A stretch of DNA of 64,000 nucleotides from Pseudarthrobacter sp. ATCC 49987. GTDB lineage: Bacteria; Actinomycetota; Actinomycetes; Actinomycetales; Micrococcaceae. Under the pieces are notes generated by a model that saw nothing but the letters and a program-made list of their open reading frames with translations, did no database searches and was not told the origin of the DNA. Of this stretch, positions 45,550-54,683 are shown piece after piece; within the stretch, counting starts at the first letter, position 1, and every line of letters begins with the position of its first letter. The position numbers and the translations under genes were made by a program. Location of the stretch: positions 806,001-870,000 of the forward strand of contig NZ_JAABNS010000001.1 in the NCBI RefSeq assembly GCF_009928425.1. The letters are read 5' to 3'.

Positions 45550-47168
45550 CGCCCGTGCACTAATGACGTGGCTGGATGACCGAGTTGAGCGGCATGCCTC
45601 GAGTCGTTCAGGTCTGTGGCGGGCCATGGGTGTCCTGCCGTGAAGAGGTGCCAGTCCGGGAAGGGGTCGGGCGGCAGTTTCTCGTCGGGATCAGGGCCGG
45701 GATCCGGTGGCGGGCCCAGGTCAAGGAGTGTGTCTGCGTCGGTGGCCGTATCCAGGGCAGGGGTGTCTTGTGGCCAGTGGGGTGGTTCCCAGTCCTGCTG
45801 TTCGCTGGGGTAGTGCCTTCCGGATGGTGAGGTCCAGCCGGGCGGTGCGTCTTTGCTGGCTCCGGCCGGTGTCCAGGCTGAGTTGTGTTTCAGGCCGTGG
45901 TGTTTGCGGCAGGGCTGGCCGAGGTTGGAGATCCCGGTGGTGCCTCCGTCGGCCCAGGCCAGGAGGTGGTCGGCGTCGTTGTCCAGGGACGTGTTGTTGC
46001 AGCCCGGGAAGGGGCACTTCCCGTCGCGGAGCCGCAGCCACTGCCGCACTGCCTTCGGCACCCGGTAGCTGGACCGGCCGATTTCCAGCGGCGCCCCGTC
46101 CCGCGGGTCCACCAGGACCCGGTAGAAGGAGCCGGCGCCTTCGGCGATGAGGCGGCGGGCCATCGAGGGCGGGATCGGCCCGTACCCGTCCAGGACCGCC
46201 GGTTCCTCACCCGCGCCGAGCAGGGACAGGACGGGGACGGTGATCAGGACCTGCGCCCGCGGCGACGGCACACCCCCGCCTGCCACTTCGCCGTCGGCGA
46301 GTCCGCTGCTGAGCAGCCAGGTCGCGGCGATGTCGGCGCGGAGCTGGGTGAGGGTCCGCACCTCGTCCGGGCCCTGGAGGGCCCGGCCGGCGTCGGTGGT
46401 CCGGTCCCAGATCCCCGCGGCGGTATCGGCCGGCAGGTACGCGGAGAACCAGGCCATCCCGTCGGAGTCCGGGCGGTACTCGACCCGCCGGTCCGCAGCG
46501 CTCTTGGTGTGGCGTGTCTCGATGCTGTCCCGGTGGTGGCGTTCGCGCCAGGTGCGGGCCTTGGCCCGGAACCGGGACGCCACGAGCTCCCCGGCCGGGC
46601 AGCCACGGGCCGGGTCCGGTGCGGCCGGGTCCAGGAAGTGCGCTTCCAGCCCGGCCGCCCCGGCCGGGTCCAGGCTGCTGGTTTCGTCGACGATGATCCG
46701 GGCGTGCGCCCAGGAAATCCTCCCGGCCGCCAGCGCGGCCAGGGTCAGCGGCAACGCCGTCGTGAGGGCCTGGCAGTCGGACAGGAAGGCCCCTGCGGCC
46801 CGTTCGCCCACGGTCAGGACACACGCGACCTCAGCCGTCACCGCCATCTCCTGGCACTTGGCGTCGTGCGGTGCCATCGCCGGTGCCGCCATGGCATCGG
46901 TGGCCCGCAGATAGGTCGCGCCCAGCCGCACCTTCAACGCCGCGGCCCGCGCCTCCCACCGGGCGACCTCGGCAAGGCCGTCCAGGCAATCATCGGCAAG
47001 ATCCCGCAACGGATCGTCCGCCAACGGACCAGCATCCCGGCCGTCGCCGGCCCCGGACGGACCACCGCCGTCAGCGCCGGCCCCGGTGACGGAATCCAGC
47101 GCCGCAGTCAACACCGCGACGCCCGCCAGGGCCTCCCTGCCATCCGCACTCCAGTCCGTGCTTTCCAT
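45546..47168 (-). CDS. DUF222 / HNH endonuclease-domain protein (13E12 repeat family)
   Basis: The 540-residue protein has the DUF222 region of 13E12 proteins (about residues 60-330) and a C-terminal HNH domain (LRDGKCPFPGCNNTSLDNDAD...HLLAWADGGTTGISNLGQPC...RKHHGLKH) with zinc-binding Cys and the HH pair. Such genes are multicopy in actinobacterial genomes; their role is unsettled and a nuclease activity is inferred. Its N-terminal region adjoins a broken ASCH gene, so the copy may have arrived by recombination. Confidence 0.85.
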   Translation of the reverse strand: MESTDWSADGREALAGVAVLTAALDSVTGAGADGGGPSGAGDGRDAGPLADDPLRDLADDCLDGLAEVARWEARAAALKVRLGATYLRATDAMAAPAMAPHDAKCQEMAVTAEVACVLTVGERAAGAFLSDCQALTTALPLTLAALAAGRISWAHARIIVDETSSLDPAGAAGLEAHFLDPAAPDPARGCPAGELVASRFRAKARTWRERHHRDSIETRHTKSAADRRVEYRPDSDGMAWFSAYLPADTAAGIWDRTTDAGRALQGPDEVRTLTQLRADIAATWLLSSGLADGEVAGGGVPSPRAQVLITVPVLSLLGAGEEPAVLDGYGPIPPSMARRLIAEGAGSFYRVLVDPRDGAPLEIGRSSYRVPKAVRQWLRLRDGKCPFPGCNNTSLDNDADHLLAWADGGTTGISNLGQPCRKHHGLKHNSAWTPAGASKDAPPGWTSPSGRHYPSEQQDWEPPHWPQDTPALDTATDADTLLDLGPPPDPGPDPDEKLPPDPFPDWHLFTAGHPWPATDLNDSRHAAQLGHPATSLVHGR

Positions 47169-47200
47169 ACACCCAAACTAGCGCGCACCTCCGACACTTT

Positions 47201-47602
47201 TCACGATCCCGGCAGGGCAGCGGGACACCCCTTGCATGACGGTGGGACACCGGCGAGAATCGAAGAACGCCGGGGGCATAAGGTGCCGCAGCATTCCTTG
47301 CCGAGGGGCACAACGCGAACCTCGGCAACTTCTGTGATGCAGACGGGCCACCCTGGGGAGTCAACGACCACACCGCGTTCACCGACGACGGGCAGGGGAT
47401 CGTCGTCCAGCTTGTATTGGACGACCAGAGAAATCGCTCCCGTCGTCCGTCCGTCAAGGATCGCGCCCACGAGTGCGCCTCGCAGGGTGCCCGGAAACCC
47501 GTACTCTTCGACCAGTAGACCAGCAATTTCGTCCGGAGATGCCTGGGTCAGTTCCCGGCCGCCGGGCCCTTCAGGACGCTTCCGTCCGGCGGAATGCGCG
47601 GC
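47201..47602 (-). pseudogene. ASCH-domain protein remnant
   Basis: An open stretch translates to sequence like an ASCH domain: ELTQASPDEIAGLLVEEYGF, then PGTLRGALVGAILDGRTTGA, then LPVVGERGVVVDSPGWPVCI, then TEVAEVRVVPL. No ATG, GTG or TTG precedes the conserved part (the first GTG is at 47470, inside it), and similarity stops after VRVVPLGK, so the N-terminal start and C-terminal third are missing. The frame is continuous with hemA past its TAA stop at 47603-47605. I read this as a decayed gene between hemA and the DUF222-HNH gene. Confidence 0.7.
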
Positions 47603-48937
47603 TTAAGCGGTGTCCCGCACGCCGTCCGGCGCCGGACGTTCCTGGTGTCCAACCGGGCATTCGGCGCCGGCCGGAGTCGCGGGCTGTTCGACCGTGATGC
47701 CGTACAGCGCCTCGAGGGCGGCGACGTAGTCTTCCTGCTGGCCGTTGGCGGCGAGCTCACGCGCCCGGACCGTGGGGACGTGGAGCAGCTGCTTGACCAT
47801 CCGGCGGAGCGCGAATTCGACTTCCTCGGCCGCGGCGGTGCAGCCGTGGCGGGCCCGGACCTTTTCCATTTCCGCGTCCAGCACGTTCATGGTGTGCCGG
47901 CGCAACGCGACGATGGCCGAGTCCACCGAGCGGGCCTCGCGTTCCTGCTCGAAGGCGCTGGCCGCACCGGCCACAATGCTGCTGGCCTGGGCCAGCGATT
48001 CGGCCTGTTCCTGCGGAGCCGCCAGCCGGACGGATTCCAGCGTGAGCAGCTCGACGCCGTCGAGTCCTCCAACGGCGGGATCAAAATCGTGGGTGAGGGC
48101 CAGGTCGATGGCGATCAGGGGCTGGGGCGAGGCCGCCCGGACCCTGGCCAGTTCCGCGGCCTCGACGCGGGTGTCAGCGCCGCTGCAGCCGATCATGACG
48201 TCGGCGGCGGCGACGGCCACCGGGAGGCTGTCGCCGTCCAGTGCGGTTCCGCCGCGGGTGGCGACAAAGCCGACGGCGCGGCCGGACGAGGAGTAGACGG
48301 ATACATCCGTGCAGCCGCGCTCACGCAGCAGCGACATGGTGGCGCCGGCGTAGGCGCCGGTGCCGAACACCACGACCTTCTTGGCGGACCAGTCGGGGAC
48401 CTCGGAGAGCTCGGTGGCGAGGTCCAGGGCGACGGAGACCACGGAGAGGCCGCGGGCGCCCAGGGCTGTCTGGGCTCCGACGTCCTTGGCGGTCTTCGAC
48501 GCCGCCTGGAACAGCCGGACGAGGCCGGAACTGGCCGTGCCTTCGTGCTGGGCGGTGATGAGCGCCCGGCGCACCTGTCCGGCGATTTCGCGTTCGCCCA
48601 CGACGGCGGAGTCCAGTCCGGAGCTGACCGAGAAGAGATGCTGCGTGACGTCCGCGCCGGTGCGGGTGCTGAAGGAACGCGCAACGAGCTGTTCATTGAG
48701 TCCGGTGGAGCCGCTGAGCTGGGCGATGAGGGCCGCGCGGGCGTTCTCGACATCGTCCGGGCGGGGCGCCTCACCGTAAATTTCGAAGCGGTTGCAGGTG
48801 GCAAGGACAATGGCACCCGCCACGGCCGGCGACCCGGCGAGGGCGGATGTGGCGAGCTCTGAAGCACCGGTGCTCAGTTGAGCAACGGTCTCGAGGTCGA
48901 TGTCGGCGTGGGTCGCCACCAGAGAAAAAAGAACCAC
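47603..48937 (-). CDS. hemA: Glutamyl-tRNA reductase
   Basis: HemA reduces glutamyl-tRNA to glutamate-1-semialdehyde, the first committed step of C5 haem synthesis. The 444-residue protein starts with GTG ([16 protein letters not shown]) and has the catalytic Cys in [28 protein letters not shown], a NADPH-binding segment ([16 protein letters not shown]) and a C-terminal dimerisation helix. It is divergent from hemE; hemL, its partner, ends the cluster 10 kb away. Confidence 0.95.
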   Translation of the reverse strand: MVLFSLVATHADIDLETVAQLSTGASELATSALAGSPAVAGAIVLATCNRFEIYGEAPRPDDVENARAALIAQLSGSTGLNEQLVARSFSTRTGADVTQHLFSVSSGLDSAVVGEREIAGQVRRALITAQHEGTASSGLVRLFQAASKTAKDVGAQTALGARGLSVVSVALDLATELSEVPDWSAKKVVVFGTGAYAGATMSLLRERGCTDVSVYSSSGRAVGFVATRGGTALDGDSLPVAVAAADVMIGCSGADTRVEAAELARVRAASPQPLIAIDLALTHDFDPAVGGLDGVELLTLESVRLAAPQEQAESLAQASSIVAGAASAFEQEREARSVDSAIVALRRHTMNVLDAEMEKVRARHGCTAAAEEVEFALRRMVKQLLHVPTVRARELAANGQQEDYVAALEALYGITVEQPATPAGAECPVGHQERPAPDGVRDTA

Positions 48938-49108
48938 AGCAGGTCAATCATAGCTTTTTCGTCCCCGTGTAGAACAACTAGCCGGGGGTGTGACCGCACA
49001 CGCCGGGCTGTGATTCCCGCCACCGTGCGGCCGCCGCCCGGGTCGGTGCCAGTGTCGTTGACAACCTGTCGTTATCTTTTGGGGCTGATTTTCGGCACAA
49101 TCGAAGGC

Positions 49109-50206
49109 ATGACTCCTCGCGCTGCGGCAACTCCTGAAATCTCCGGCCTCGACGCCGGGCACCCGCTGATGGACGGCCGCACCGCGGATTCCCCGCTGAT
49201 TACCGCCTACCGCGGCGGCAAGCCCTCCCGCCGTCCGGTCTGGTTCATGCGCCAGGCCGGCCGCTCGCTGCCCGAGTACCTCAAGGTGCGCGAGGGGGTT
49301 GCCATGCTGGATTCCTGCCTGCGCCCCGAGCTGGCCTCCGAAATCACGCTGCAGCCGGTCCGCCGCCACGATGTCGACGCCGCCATTTTCTTCTCCGACA
49401 TCGTCATCCCGCTCAAGCTGGCGGGAGTCGGCGTGGACATAGTCCCCGGCGTCGGTCCCGTGCTGGACAAGCCGGTCCGGACCGCGGCCGATGTTGCCGC
49501 CCTGCCCCAGCTGACCTGGGAGGCCCTTGAGCCCATCCGCGAAGCCGTCCGGCTCACCGTCGCCCAGCTGGGGAAGACCCCGCTTATCGGCTTTGCCGGT
49601 GCGCCGTTCACGCTCGCGGCATACATGGTTGAAGGGAAGCCGTCCCGCGACCACCTCGGCCCGCGCACCATGATGCACGCCGACCCGGAGACCTGGACCA
49701 CCCTGGCTAAGTGGGCCGCTGATGCCTCCGGCATGTTCCTCCGCGCCCAGCTGGAAGCCGGCGCCTCCGCCGGACAGCTCTTCGACTCCTGGGCCGGCTC
49801 ACTCGGCCTGGCGGACTACAAACGCTTCGTCGCCCCGGCCTCCGCGCGCGCCCTGGACCACGTCCGGGACCTCGGTGCTCCGCTGATCCACTTCGGCACC
49901 GGCACCTCGGAACTGCTCGTCGCCATGCGCGACGTCGGTGTCGACGTCGTCGGTGTCGACTACCGCCTGCCGCTCGACGAAGCCAACCGCAGGCTGGGCG
50001 GCACGGTCCCGCTGCAGGGCAACATCGACCCGGCGCTGCTGTCCGCGCCGTGGGAAGTGCTCGAAGCCCACGTCCGTGAAGTCATCGCGGCCGGTGCCTC
50101 GGCCCCCGGCCACGTGCTGAACCTGGGCCACGGCGTCCCGCCGGACACCGATCCGGCCGTGCTGACGCGCGTTGTCGAACTGATCCACTCGATTTCCCCG
50201 GAGTAG
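49109..50206 (+). CDS. hemE: Uroporphyrinogen decarboxylase
   Basis: HemE decarboxylates uroporphyrinogen III to coproporphyrinogen III. From ATG 49109 the protein has 365 residues, with RRPVWFMRQAGRSLPEYL, the DAAIFFSDIVIPL Asp region, GFAGAPFTLAAYMVEG and GNIDPALL. The frame remains open to 48878 but the added residues are not family-like. The 171 bases shared with divergent hemA should hold both promoters. hemY follows after four bases. Confidence 0.95.
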   Translation: MTPRAAATPEISGLDAGHPLMDGRTADSPLITAYRGGKPSRRPVWFMRQAGRSLPEYLKVREGVAMLDSCLRPELASEITLQPVRRHDVDAAIFFSDIVIPLKLAGVGVDIVPGVGPVLDKPVRTAADVAALPQLTWEALEPIREAVRLTVAQLGKTPLIGFAGAPFTLAAYMVEGKPSRDHLGPRTMMHADPETWTTLAKWAADASGMFLRAQLEAGASAGQLFDSWAGSLGLADYKRFVAPASARALDHVRDLGAPLIHFGTGTSELLVAMRDVGVDVVGVDYRLPLDEANRRLGGTVPLQGNIDPALLSAPWEVLEAHVREVIAAGASAPGHVLNLGHGVPPDTDPAVLTRVVELIHSISPE

Positions 50207-50210
50207 GCAC

Positions 50211-51701
50211 ATGCAGGCAGCCGGCAGCAGCGCTGCGGGGACCGCTGTGAAGCCCGCAGCGCAGACCGCCGTGGTGGTGGGCGGCGGAATTTCCGGCCTG
50301 CTCGCCGCCCGCGAGCTGGCCCGGGCCGGCGTCCGCACCACTGTCCTGGAGGCCTCCAGCGCGTGGGGCGGCTGCGTCGGCAGCCATGTGGTGGCCGGCC
50401 TGACCCTGGACAGCGGCGCCGAGTCCTTCGCCACCCGTTCTTCCGCGGTGGCGGACCTCGCCGCCGAACTGGACCTCACCGGGCAGATCGTTGCACCGGA
50501 GCCGGGAGGCGCCTGGGTCCAGTTGCCCGACGGACCGCGTGAACTTCCCCGCACCGGAGTCCTTGGTATCCCCGCCAACCCCTGGGACCCGGAAGTCCGC
50601 CGCTCTCTCGGCCTCCCCGGCTCGCTCCGGGCCTCGCTCGACAAGCTCCTGCCTGCCACCCTCGGGACCACGGCCGACGCCACGAGCGTCTCAGCCCTGG
50701 TCCGTGCGCGAATGGGGCGGCGCGTGCTCGAACGGCTGGTGGCACCTGTCGTCGGCGGGGTGCACTCCGCAGACCCGGACGTCCTCGACATCGACATGGT
50801 GGCACCGGGCCTGCGCGCCGGGATCCGGGAGCACGGCTCCCTCGCCGCCGCCGTCGCGGCTCAACGCCGCGGGGGAGGGGCCACCGCGGCACTGTCGCCC
50901 GGCGCCCCGCCGCCCGGGCTGCAGAAGGCCGGGTCCGCCGTCGCGGGACTGCGCGGCGGGATGCACACCCTCATCACCGCCCTGCTGGCCGAGCTGCGCC
51001 GCGAAGGCGTGACGCTGCTCCGCGGCACCAAGGCCGACACCGTGGAGCGCACAGCCGGCGGCTGGCGGGTCTCCTCCGTCGGCACCGCCCACGACGCCGG
51101 GTTGCTGGTGGTCGCCGTGGAAGGCCCGGCCGCCGTCGGACTCCTCGCCGGCGCCCTGCCAGAACTCACCGCCCGCCGCCCCGAGGCAGGACCCGACGTC
51201 AGCCTGGTCACCCTCGTGGTGGACCTGCCCCAGCTCGACGCCGCACCGCGCGGCACCGGCGTCCTGGTCGCGCCGCAAAGCCCGGGAATCCAGGCCAAGG
51301 CACTCACCCACGCCACCGCCAAATGGGAGTGGCTTGCAGACAAAGCCGGCCCCGGCACCCACGTTGTCCGATTGTCCTACGGGCGGGGCGACGCCCGGCA
51401 CGGAGCCAGGGACCGGCCCGAGCCCCGCTCCGATGCGGAGCTGTTCGAGGCTGCCCTCAAGGACTCCACCGCGCTGCTTTCCGTCCCGATCACCGCCAGG
51501 GATGTGGTGGCTTGGGACGTCGTGCGCTGGGGCGGGGCACTGCCGTTCGCTTCGCTGGGGCATAAACGCCGGGTCGCGGAAGTGCGCAGCATCTGCGCGG
51601 CGGACGGCACACTGGCCGTGGTCGGCGGCTGGCTGTCCGGCAACGGCCTCGCGGCGATCGTGGCCGACACGCCGAAACAGGTCCGGCAGCTGCTCTCCTG
51701 A
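50211..51701 (+). CDS. hemY: Coproporphyrinogen III/protoporphyrinogen oxidase
   Basis: This FAD enzyme oxidises coproporphyrinogen III to coproporphyrin III in the monoderm haem pathway (CgoX). The 496-residue protein begins with a dinucleotide fold (AVVVGGGISGLLAARELARA) and shows LDSGAESFATRS, GGVHSADPDVLDID, GLRGGMHTLI and the C-terminal VVGGWLSGNGLAAIV. The linked hemQ and the [2Fe-2S]-type hemH imply the coproporphyrin route rather than protoporphyrin. Confidence 0.93.
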   Translation: MQAAGSSAAGTAVKPAAQTAVVVGGGISGLLAARELARAGVRTTVLEASSAWGGCVGSHVVAGLTLDSGAESFATRSSAVADLAAELDLTGQIVAPEPGGAWVQLPDGPRELPRTGVLGIPANPWDPEVRRSLGLPGSLRASLDKLLPATLGTTADATSVSALVRARMGRRVLERLVAPVVGGVHSADPDVLDIDMVAPGLRAGIREHGSLAAAVAAQRRGGGATAALSPGAPPPGLQKAGSAVAGLRGGMHTLITALLAELRREGVTLLRGTKADTVERTAGGWRVSSVGTAHDAGLLVVAVEGPAAVGLLAGALPELTARRPEAGPDVSLVTLVVDLPQLDAAPRGTGVLVAPQSPGIQAKALTHATAKWEWLADKAGPGTHVVRLSYGRGDARHGARDRPEPRSDAELFEAALKDSTALLSVPITARDVVAWDVVRWGGALPFASLGHKRRVAEVRSICAADGTLAVVGGWLSGNGLAAIVADTPKQVRQLLS

Positions 51702-51799
51702 GCTGCGCCGGAGCCCCTGTCGTCCGGGCGCCAAAACCGCTGCCGGATACCCGGAAGCGAGGGGAACAGCAAATTTTCCAGGGCGTCCTCCGGCGGCTA

Positions 51800-52576
51800 G
51801 TGTCGATGACCATGGTTACTCACAGGTCCCACGTCCAAAAAACGCAGGCCGGTCACCATGGGGGACTTCGGCGCGGCACGGCAGCTGCAGCGCTCGGAGT
51901 GGTACTGGCTCTCTCATCAGGCGCGCCTGCCTCACAAGCAGCCACAGGCGTCGCCGCCTCTGGTTCAGTTTCTGCCGCAGTTCCCACAGCGACAGACTTG
52001 CTGTCCCTTGACCTCGGCGGCCTGGTTGACGGCCTGCTCGCACCCGCAAAGCAGGCCACGCCGAGTCCTTCGCCGTCGAGTCCCTCCCCGCAGCCCACCT
52101 CCACCTGGGAGCCGGACGATCCGGAGCCGAGCAGCTCCCCGAAGCAATCTCCCACGCAGCCCGGCACTCCCCAGCCCGTGGTACCTCCGGTCACCGCGGT
52201 TCCGGCGCCCACCGCTCCGGGAACGACCCCGCCGGCAGCGCCCGCGGTTCCGGTTCCCGGCCAGCCGGCTGCCGAGCCGGCCCCGGCCGGCGCAACGCAG
52301 ACCGGCGACACCCAGACCGGCGAAGCCCCGGCTGCGAATACCGAGGCAGCGACCACGGCGTCCGCGGCACCGTCTAACCCGGCCACGGCCTCCCCGACAG
52401 CAACCGGTGGCCCCGCAACGGCGTCGGCCAAGCCCCGTTCCGGGAGCACCTCGATGGAAGCAACGTCGGTGCGGGAGCCCCTCGGACCGTCGCCGCTGCT
52501 CGGCCTGGGCATCGGCCTCGTTGTACTGTCTGTTGCCGCCGGCGTCGTGGTCCTGCGCATGCGCCGCGTCGGATAG
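51800..52576 (+). CDS. Secreted, cell-surface-type protein rich in Pro, Thr and Ala with C-terminal membrane anchor
   Basis: The product has up to 258 residues (starts at 51800 GTG, or ATG 51806 or 51812). It has a signal peptide (LRRGTAAAALGVVLALSSGAPASQA), a central 150-residue region almost entirely Pro, Thr, Ser, Ala and Gln, and a C-terminal helix with basic end (GIGLVVLSVAAGVVVLRMRR). It looks like a stalk anchored in the membrane; no catalytic domain is seen. Why it lies between hemY and hemQ is not clear. Confidence 0.7.
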   Translation: MSMTMVTHRSHVQKTQAGHHGGLRRGTAAAALGVVLALSSGAPASQAATGVAASGSVSAAVPTATDLLSLDLGGLVDGLLAPAKQATPSPSPSSPSPQPTSTWEPDDPEPSSSPKQSPTQPGTPQPVVPPVTAVPAPTAPGTTPPAAPAVPVPGQPAAEPAPAGATQTGDTQTGEAPAANTEAATTASAAPSNPATASPTATGGPATASAKPRSGSTSMEATSVREPLGPSPLLGLGIGLVVLSVAAGVVVLRMRRVG

Positions 52577-52623
52577 TACCCGCGGTCCTGCCGTACACGG
52601 CGGCCCCTGCCCCAGCCAAATGT

Positions 52624-52664
52624 GAAATGAAGCACTTCTACGCACTGTAGAAGTGCTTCATTTC
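52624..52664. repeat. AT-rich perfect palindrome before hemQ
   Basis: GAAATGAAGCACTTCTAC and its exact complement are separated by five bases, giving an 18-bp stem that is much less GC-rich than the surroundings. It lies between the surface protein and hemQ, and can act as a terminator, an operator or a REP-like element. Confidence 0.85.
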
Positions 52665-52698
52665 GACTTAGCTGAGGGGAAGGGGCAGACTGGTATCC

Positions 52699-53412
52699 AT
52701 GAGCCACACTTCTGCCGAAACTGTCACTAAAACTGAATCAGCAAGCGAGGAATCAGCCGAGCAGTTCTTCACGCTCTGGACGGTTTTCAAGCGCTCCGCC
52801 GATGTCCTCCGCAGCGGCGATGCTGCTGAGGAGTACGAGGCCCTGATCGGGCGGCTGGCCGCAGCAGGTGTCGTGCACCGCGGCAGCTACGACGTCTCGG
52901 CGATGCGCGCCGACGCGGACATCATGGTCTGGCTGCACGGCCCCCAGCCGGAAGCCCTCCAGCGTGCCGTCCGCGACATCCGCCGCAGCAAACTGTTCGC
53001 GGGCACCGAGATTGCCTGGTCCGCCATGGCCGTGCACCGGGAAGCCGAGTTCGCCAAGAACCATACCCCCGCCTTCTCCCGCGGGGTGGAACCGGCAGAG
53101 TGGCTCTGTGTCTACCCCTTCGTGCGCTCCTACGAGTGGTACCTGCTTCCCGACGCCGAACGCGGCGCCATGCTCCGGGACCACGGCATGCTGGGCCGCG
53201 ACTTCCCCCAGGTCATCTCCAACACGGTTTCCTCCTTCGCCCTGGGCGACTGGGAATGGATCCTCGCCCTGGAGGCCCCCGAGCTGGTGGACCTGGTGGA
53301 CCTGATGCGCCACCTGCGCGCCACCGAAGCCCGCCACCACGTCCGCGAAGAAATCCCGTTCTACACCGGCCGCCGGGTGAGCGCATCCGAGATCGCCGAG
53401 GTCCTTTCATGA
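52699..53412 (+). CDS. hemQ: Coproheme decarboxylase (chlorite-dismutase-like)
   Basis: HemQ/ChdC converts iron-coproporphyrin to haem b, the final step of the coproporphyrin pathway. The 237-residue protein has the Cld-fold halves and the active-site segment YPFVRSYEWYLLPDAERGAMLR followed by DHGMLGRDFP, which carries the likely catalytic Tyr and proximal His. It lacks the Arg-region context of true chlorite dismutases as far as I can judge. The next gene, hemH, overlaps its stop. Confidence 0.93.
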   Translation: MSHTSAETVTKTESASEESAEQFFTLWTVFKRSADVLRSGDAAEEYEALIGRLAAAGVVHRGSYDVSAMRADADIMVWLHGPQPEALQRAVRDIRRSKLFAGTEIAWSAMAVHREAEFAKNHTPAFSRGVEPAEWLCVYPFVRSYEWYLLPDAERGAMLRDHGMLGRDFPQVISNTVSSFALGDWEWILALEAPELVDLVDLMRHLRATEARHHVREEIPFYTGRRVSASEIAEVLS

Positions 53413-54683
53413 GCCCGCTGGATCCCCAGAACACTGCCACAGGCGAAACAGTCCTGAACGAGGTCACCGAAGCGGGCCGGATGGCCCCCAAGGACTACGA
53501 CGCCGTGCTCCTCGCCTCCTTCGGCGGCCCCGAAGGCCAGGACGACGTCCTTCCGTTCCTGCGCAACGTCACCCGCGGCCGCGGTATCCCGGACGAGCGG
53601 CTCGAAGAGGTCTCGCACCACTACCGCGCCAACGGCGGCATCAGCCCGATCAACCAGCAGAACCGCGATCTCAAGGCCGGCATCGAAGCCGAACTCGCCG
53701 CCCGCGGGATCGAACTGCCGGTGTTCTGGGGCAACCGGAACTGGGCCCCGTACATCCCGAAGACCCTTCAGGACATCTACGACGCCGGGCACCGCAAGGT
53801 CCTCATGGTCACCACCAGCGCCTACTCCTGCTACTCCAGCTGCCGCCAGTACCGCGAGGACATCGGCGTCGCGCTGACCGACACCGGACTCGACGGGAAG
53901 CTCGAAGTGGACAAGGTCCGCCAGTACTTCGACCACCCCGGCTTCGTCGAGCCCTTCATCGAGGGCACCGCCAAGGGCCTCGCCGACGTCCGCGCCCAGC
54001 TGGCCGCGGACGGCACCCCCGACGCGCCGGTCCACATCCTGTTCGCCACCCACTCCATCCCCACCCGCGACGCCGAGGCCGCCGGCCGCTCCGACGCCGA
54101 ACCGCGCCACTTCGAGGAAGACTCCGCCTACGTCGCGCAGCACCTGGCCTCCGGCACCGAGGTCATCCGCCGGGTGGAGGCCGAGACCGGCGACACCGCA
54201 CCCTGGTCCCTCGTCTACCAGTCCCGCTCCGGGGCACCGCACGTGCCCTGGCTGGAACCCGACATCAACGACGCCATCGAAGAACTCGCCGGCCAGGGCG
54301 TCAAGGGCATCGTGATCGTCCCGCTCGGCTTCGTCAGCGACCACATGGAAGTGGTCTGGGACCTCGACACCGAGGCCCTGCAAACCTGCGCCACACTGGG
54401 CCTCGCCGCCACGCGGGTCCCCACGCCCGGGACGCACCGCAAGTTCGTGGGCGGCATTGTGGACCTGATCTGCGAGCGGACCGCCGCCAACAACATCGCC
54501 GACCGGCCGCACCTGACCGAGCTCGGGCCCTGGTTCGACATCTGCCGCCCGGGCTGCTGCGCCAACTTCCGCGGCGAAAAGCCCACCATTGCGGGCGCGG
54601 ACACCACCATCGGCACCGGCCACGACCCCTACCCGGCGGCCGCCGGCACAACCGCTCCGGCGGGGGACCAGGACACGCCGTGA
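53409..54683 (+). CDS. hemH: Coproporphyrin ferrochelatase
   Basis: CpfC/HemH inserts ferrous iron into coproporphyrin III. From ATG 53409 (ATGA overlap with hemQ) the protein has 424 residues, with LLASFGGPEGQDDVLPFLRN, RQYREDIG, FATHSIPTRDA and VPLGFVSDHMEVVWDLD. The C-terminal ICRPGCCANFRGEK fits the [2Fe-2S]-binding cysteines known in actinobacterial ferrochelatases. It overlaps hemC by four bases. Confidence 0.95.
   Translation: MSPLDPQNTATGETVLNEVTEAGRMAPKDYDAVLLASFGGPEGQDDVLPFLRNVTRGRGIPDERLEEVSHHYRANGGISPINQQNRDLKAGIEAELAARGIELPVFWGNRNWAPYIPKTLQDIYDAGHRKVLMVTTSAYSCYSSCRQYREDIGVALTDTGLDGKLEVDKVRQYFDHPGFVEPFIEGTAKGLADVRAQLAADGTPDAPVHILFATHSIPTRDAEAAGRSDAEPRHFEEDSAYVAQHLASGTEVIRRVEAETGDTAPWSLVYQSRSGAPHVPWLEPDINDAIEELAGQGVKGIVIVPLGFVSDHMEVVWDLDTEALQTCATLGLAATRVPTPGTHRKFVGGIVDLICERTAANNIADRPHLTELGPWFDICRPGCCANFRGEKPTIAGADTTIGTGHDPYPAAAGTTAPAGDQDTP

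Noticed and set aside
45546..47168. DUF222-HNH gene as a homing endonuclease or intron
   Set aside because: It is a complete free-standing 13E12-type gene with no intron or intein features and no split host gene, although the adjoining ASCH remnant shows some rearrangement.
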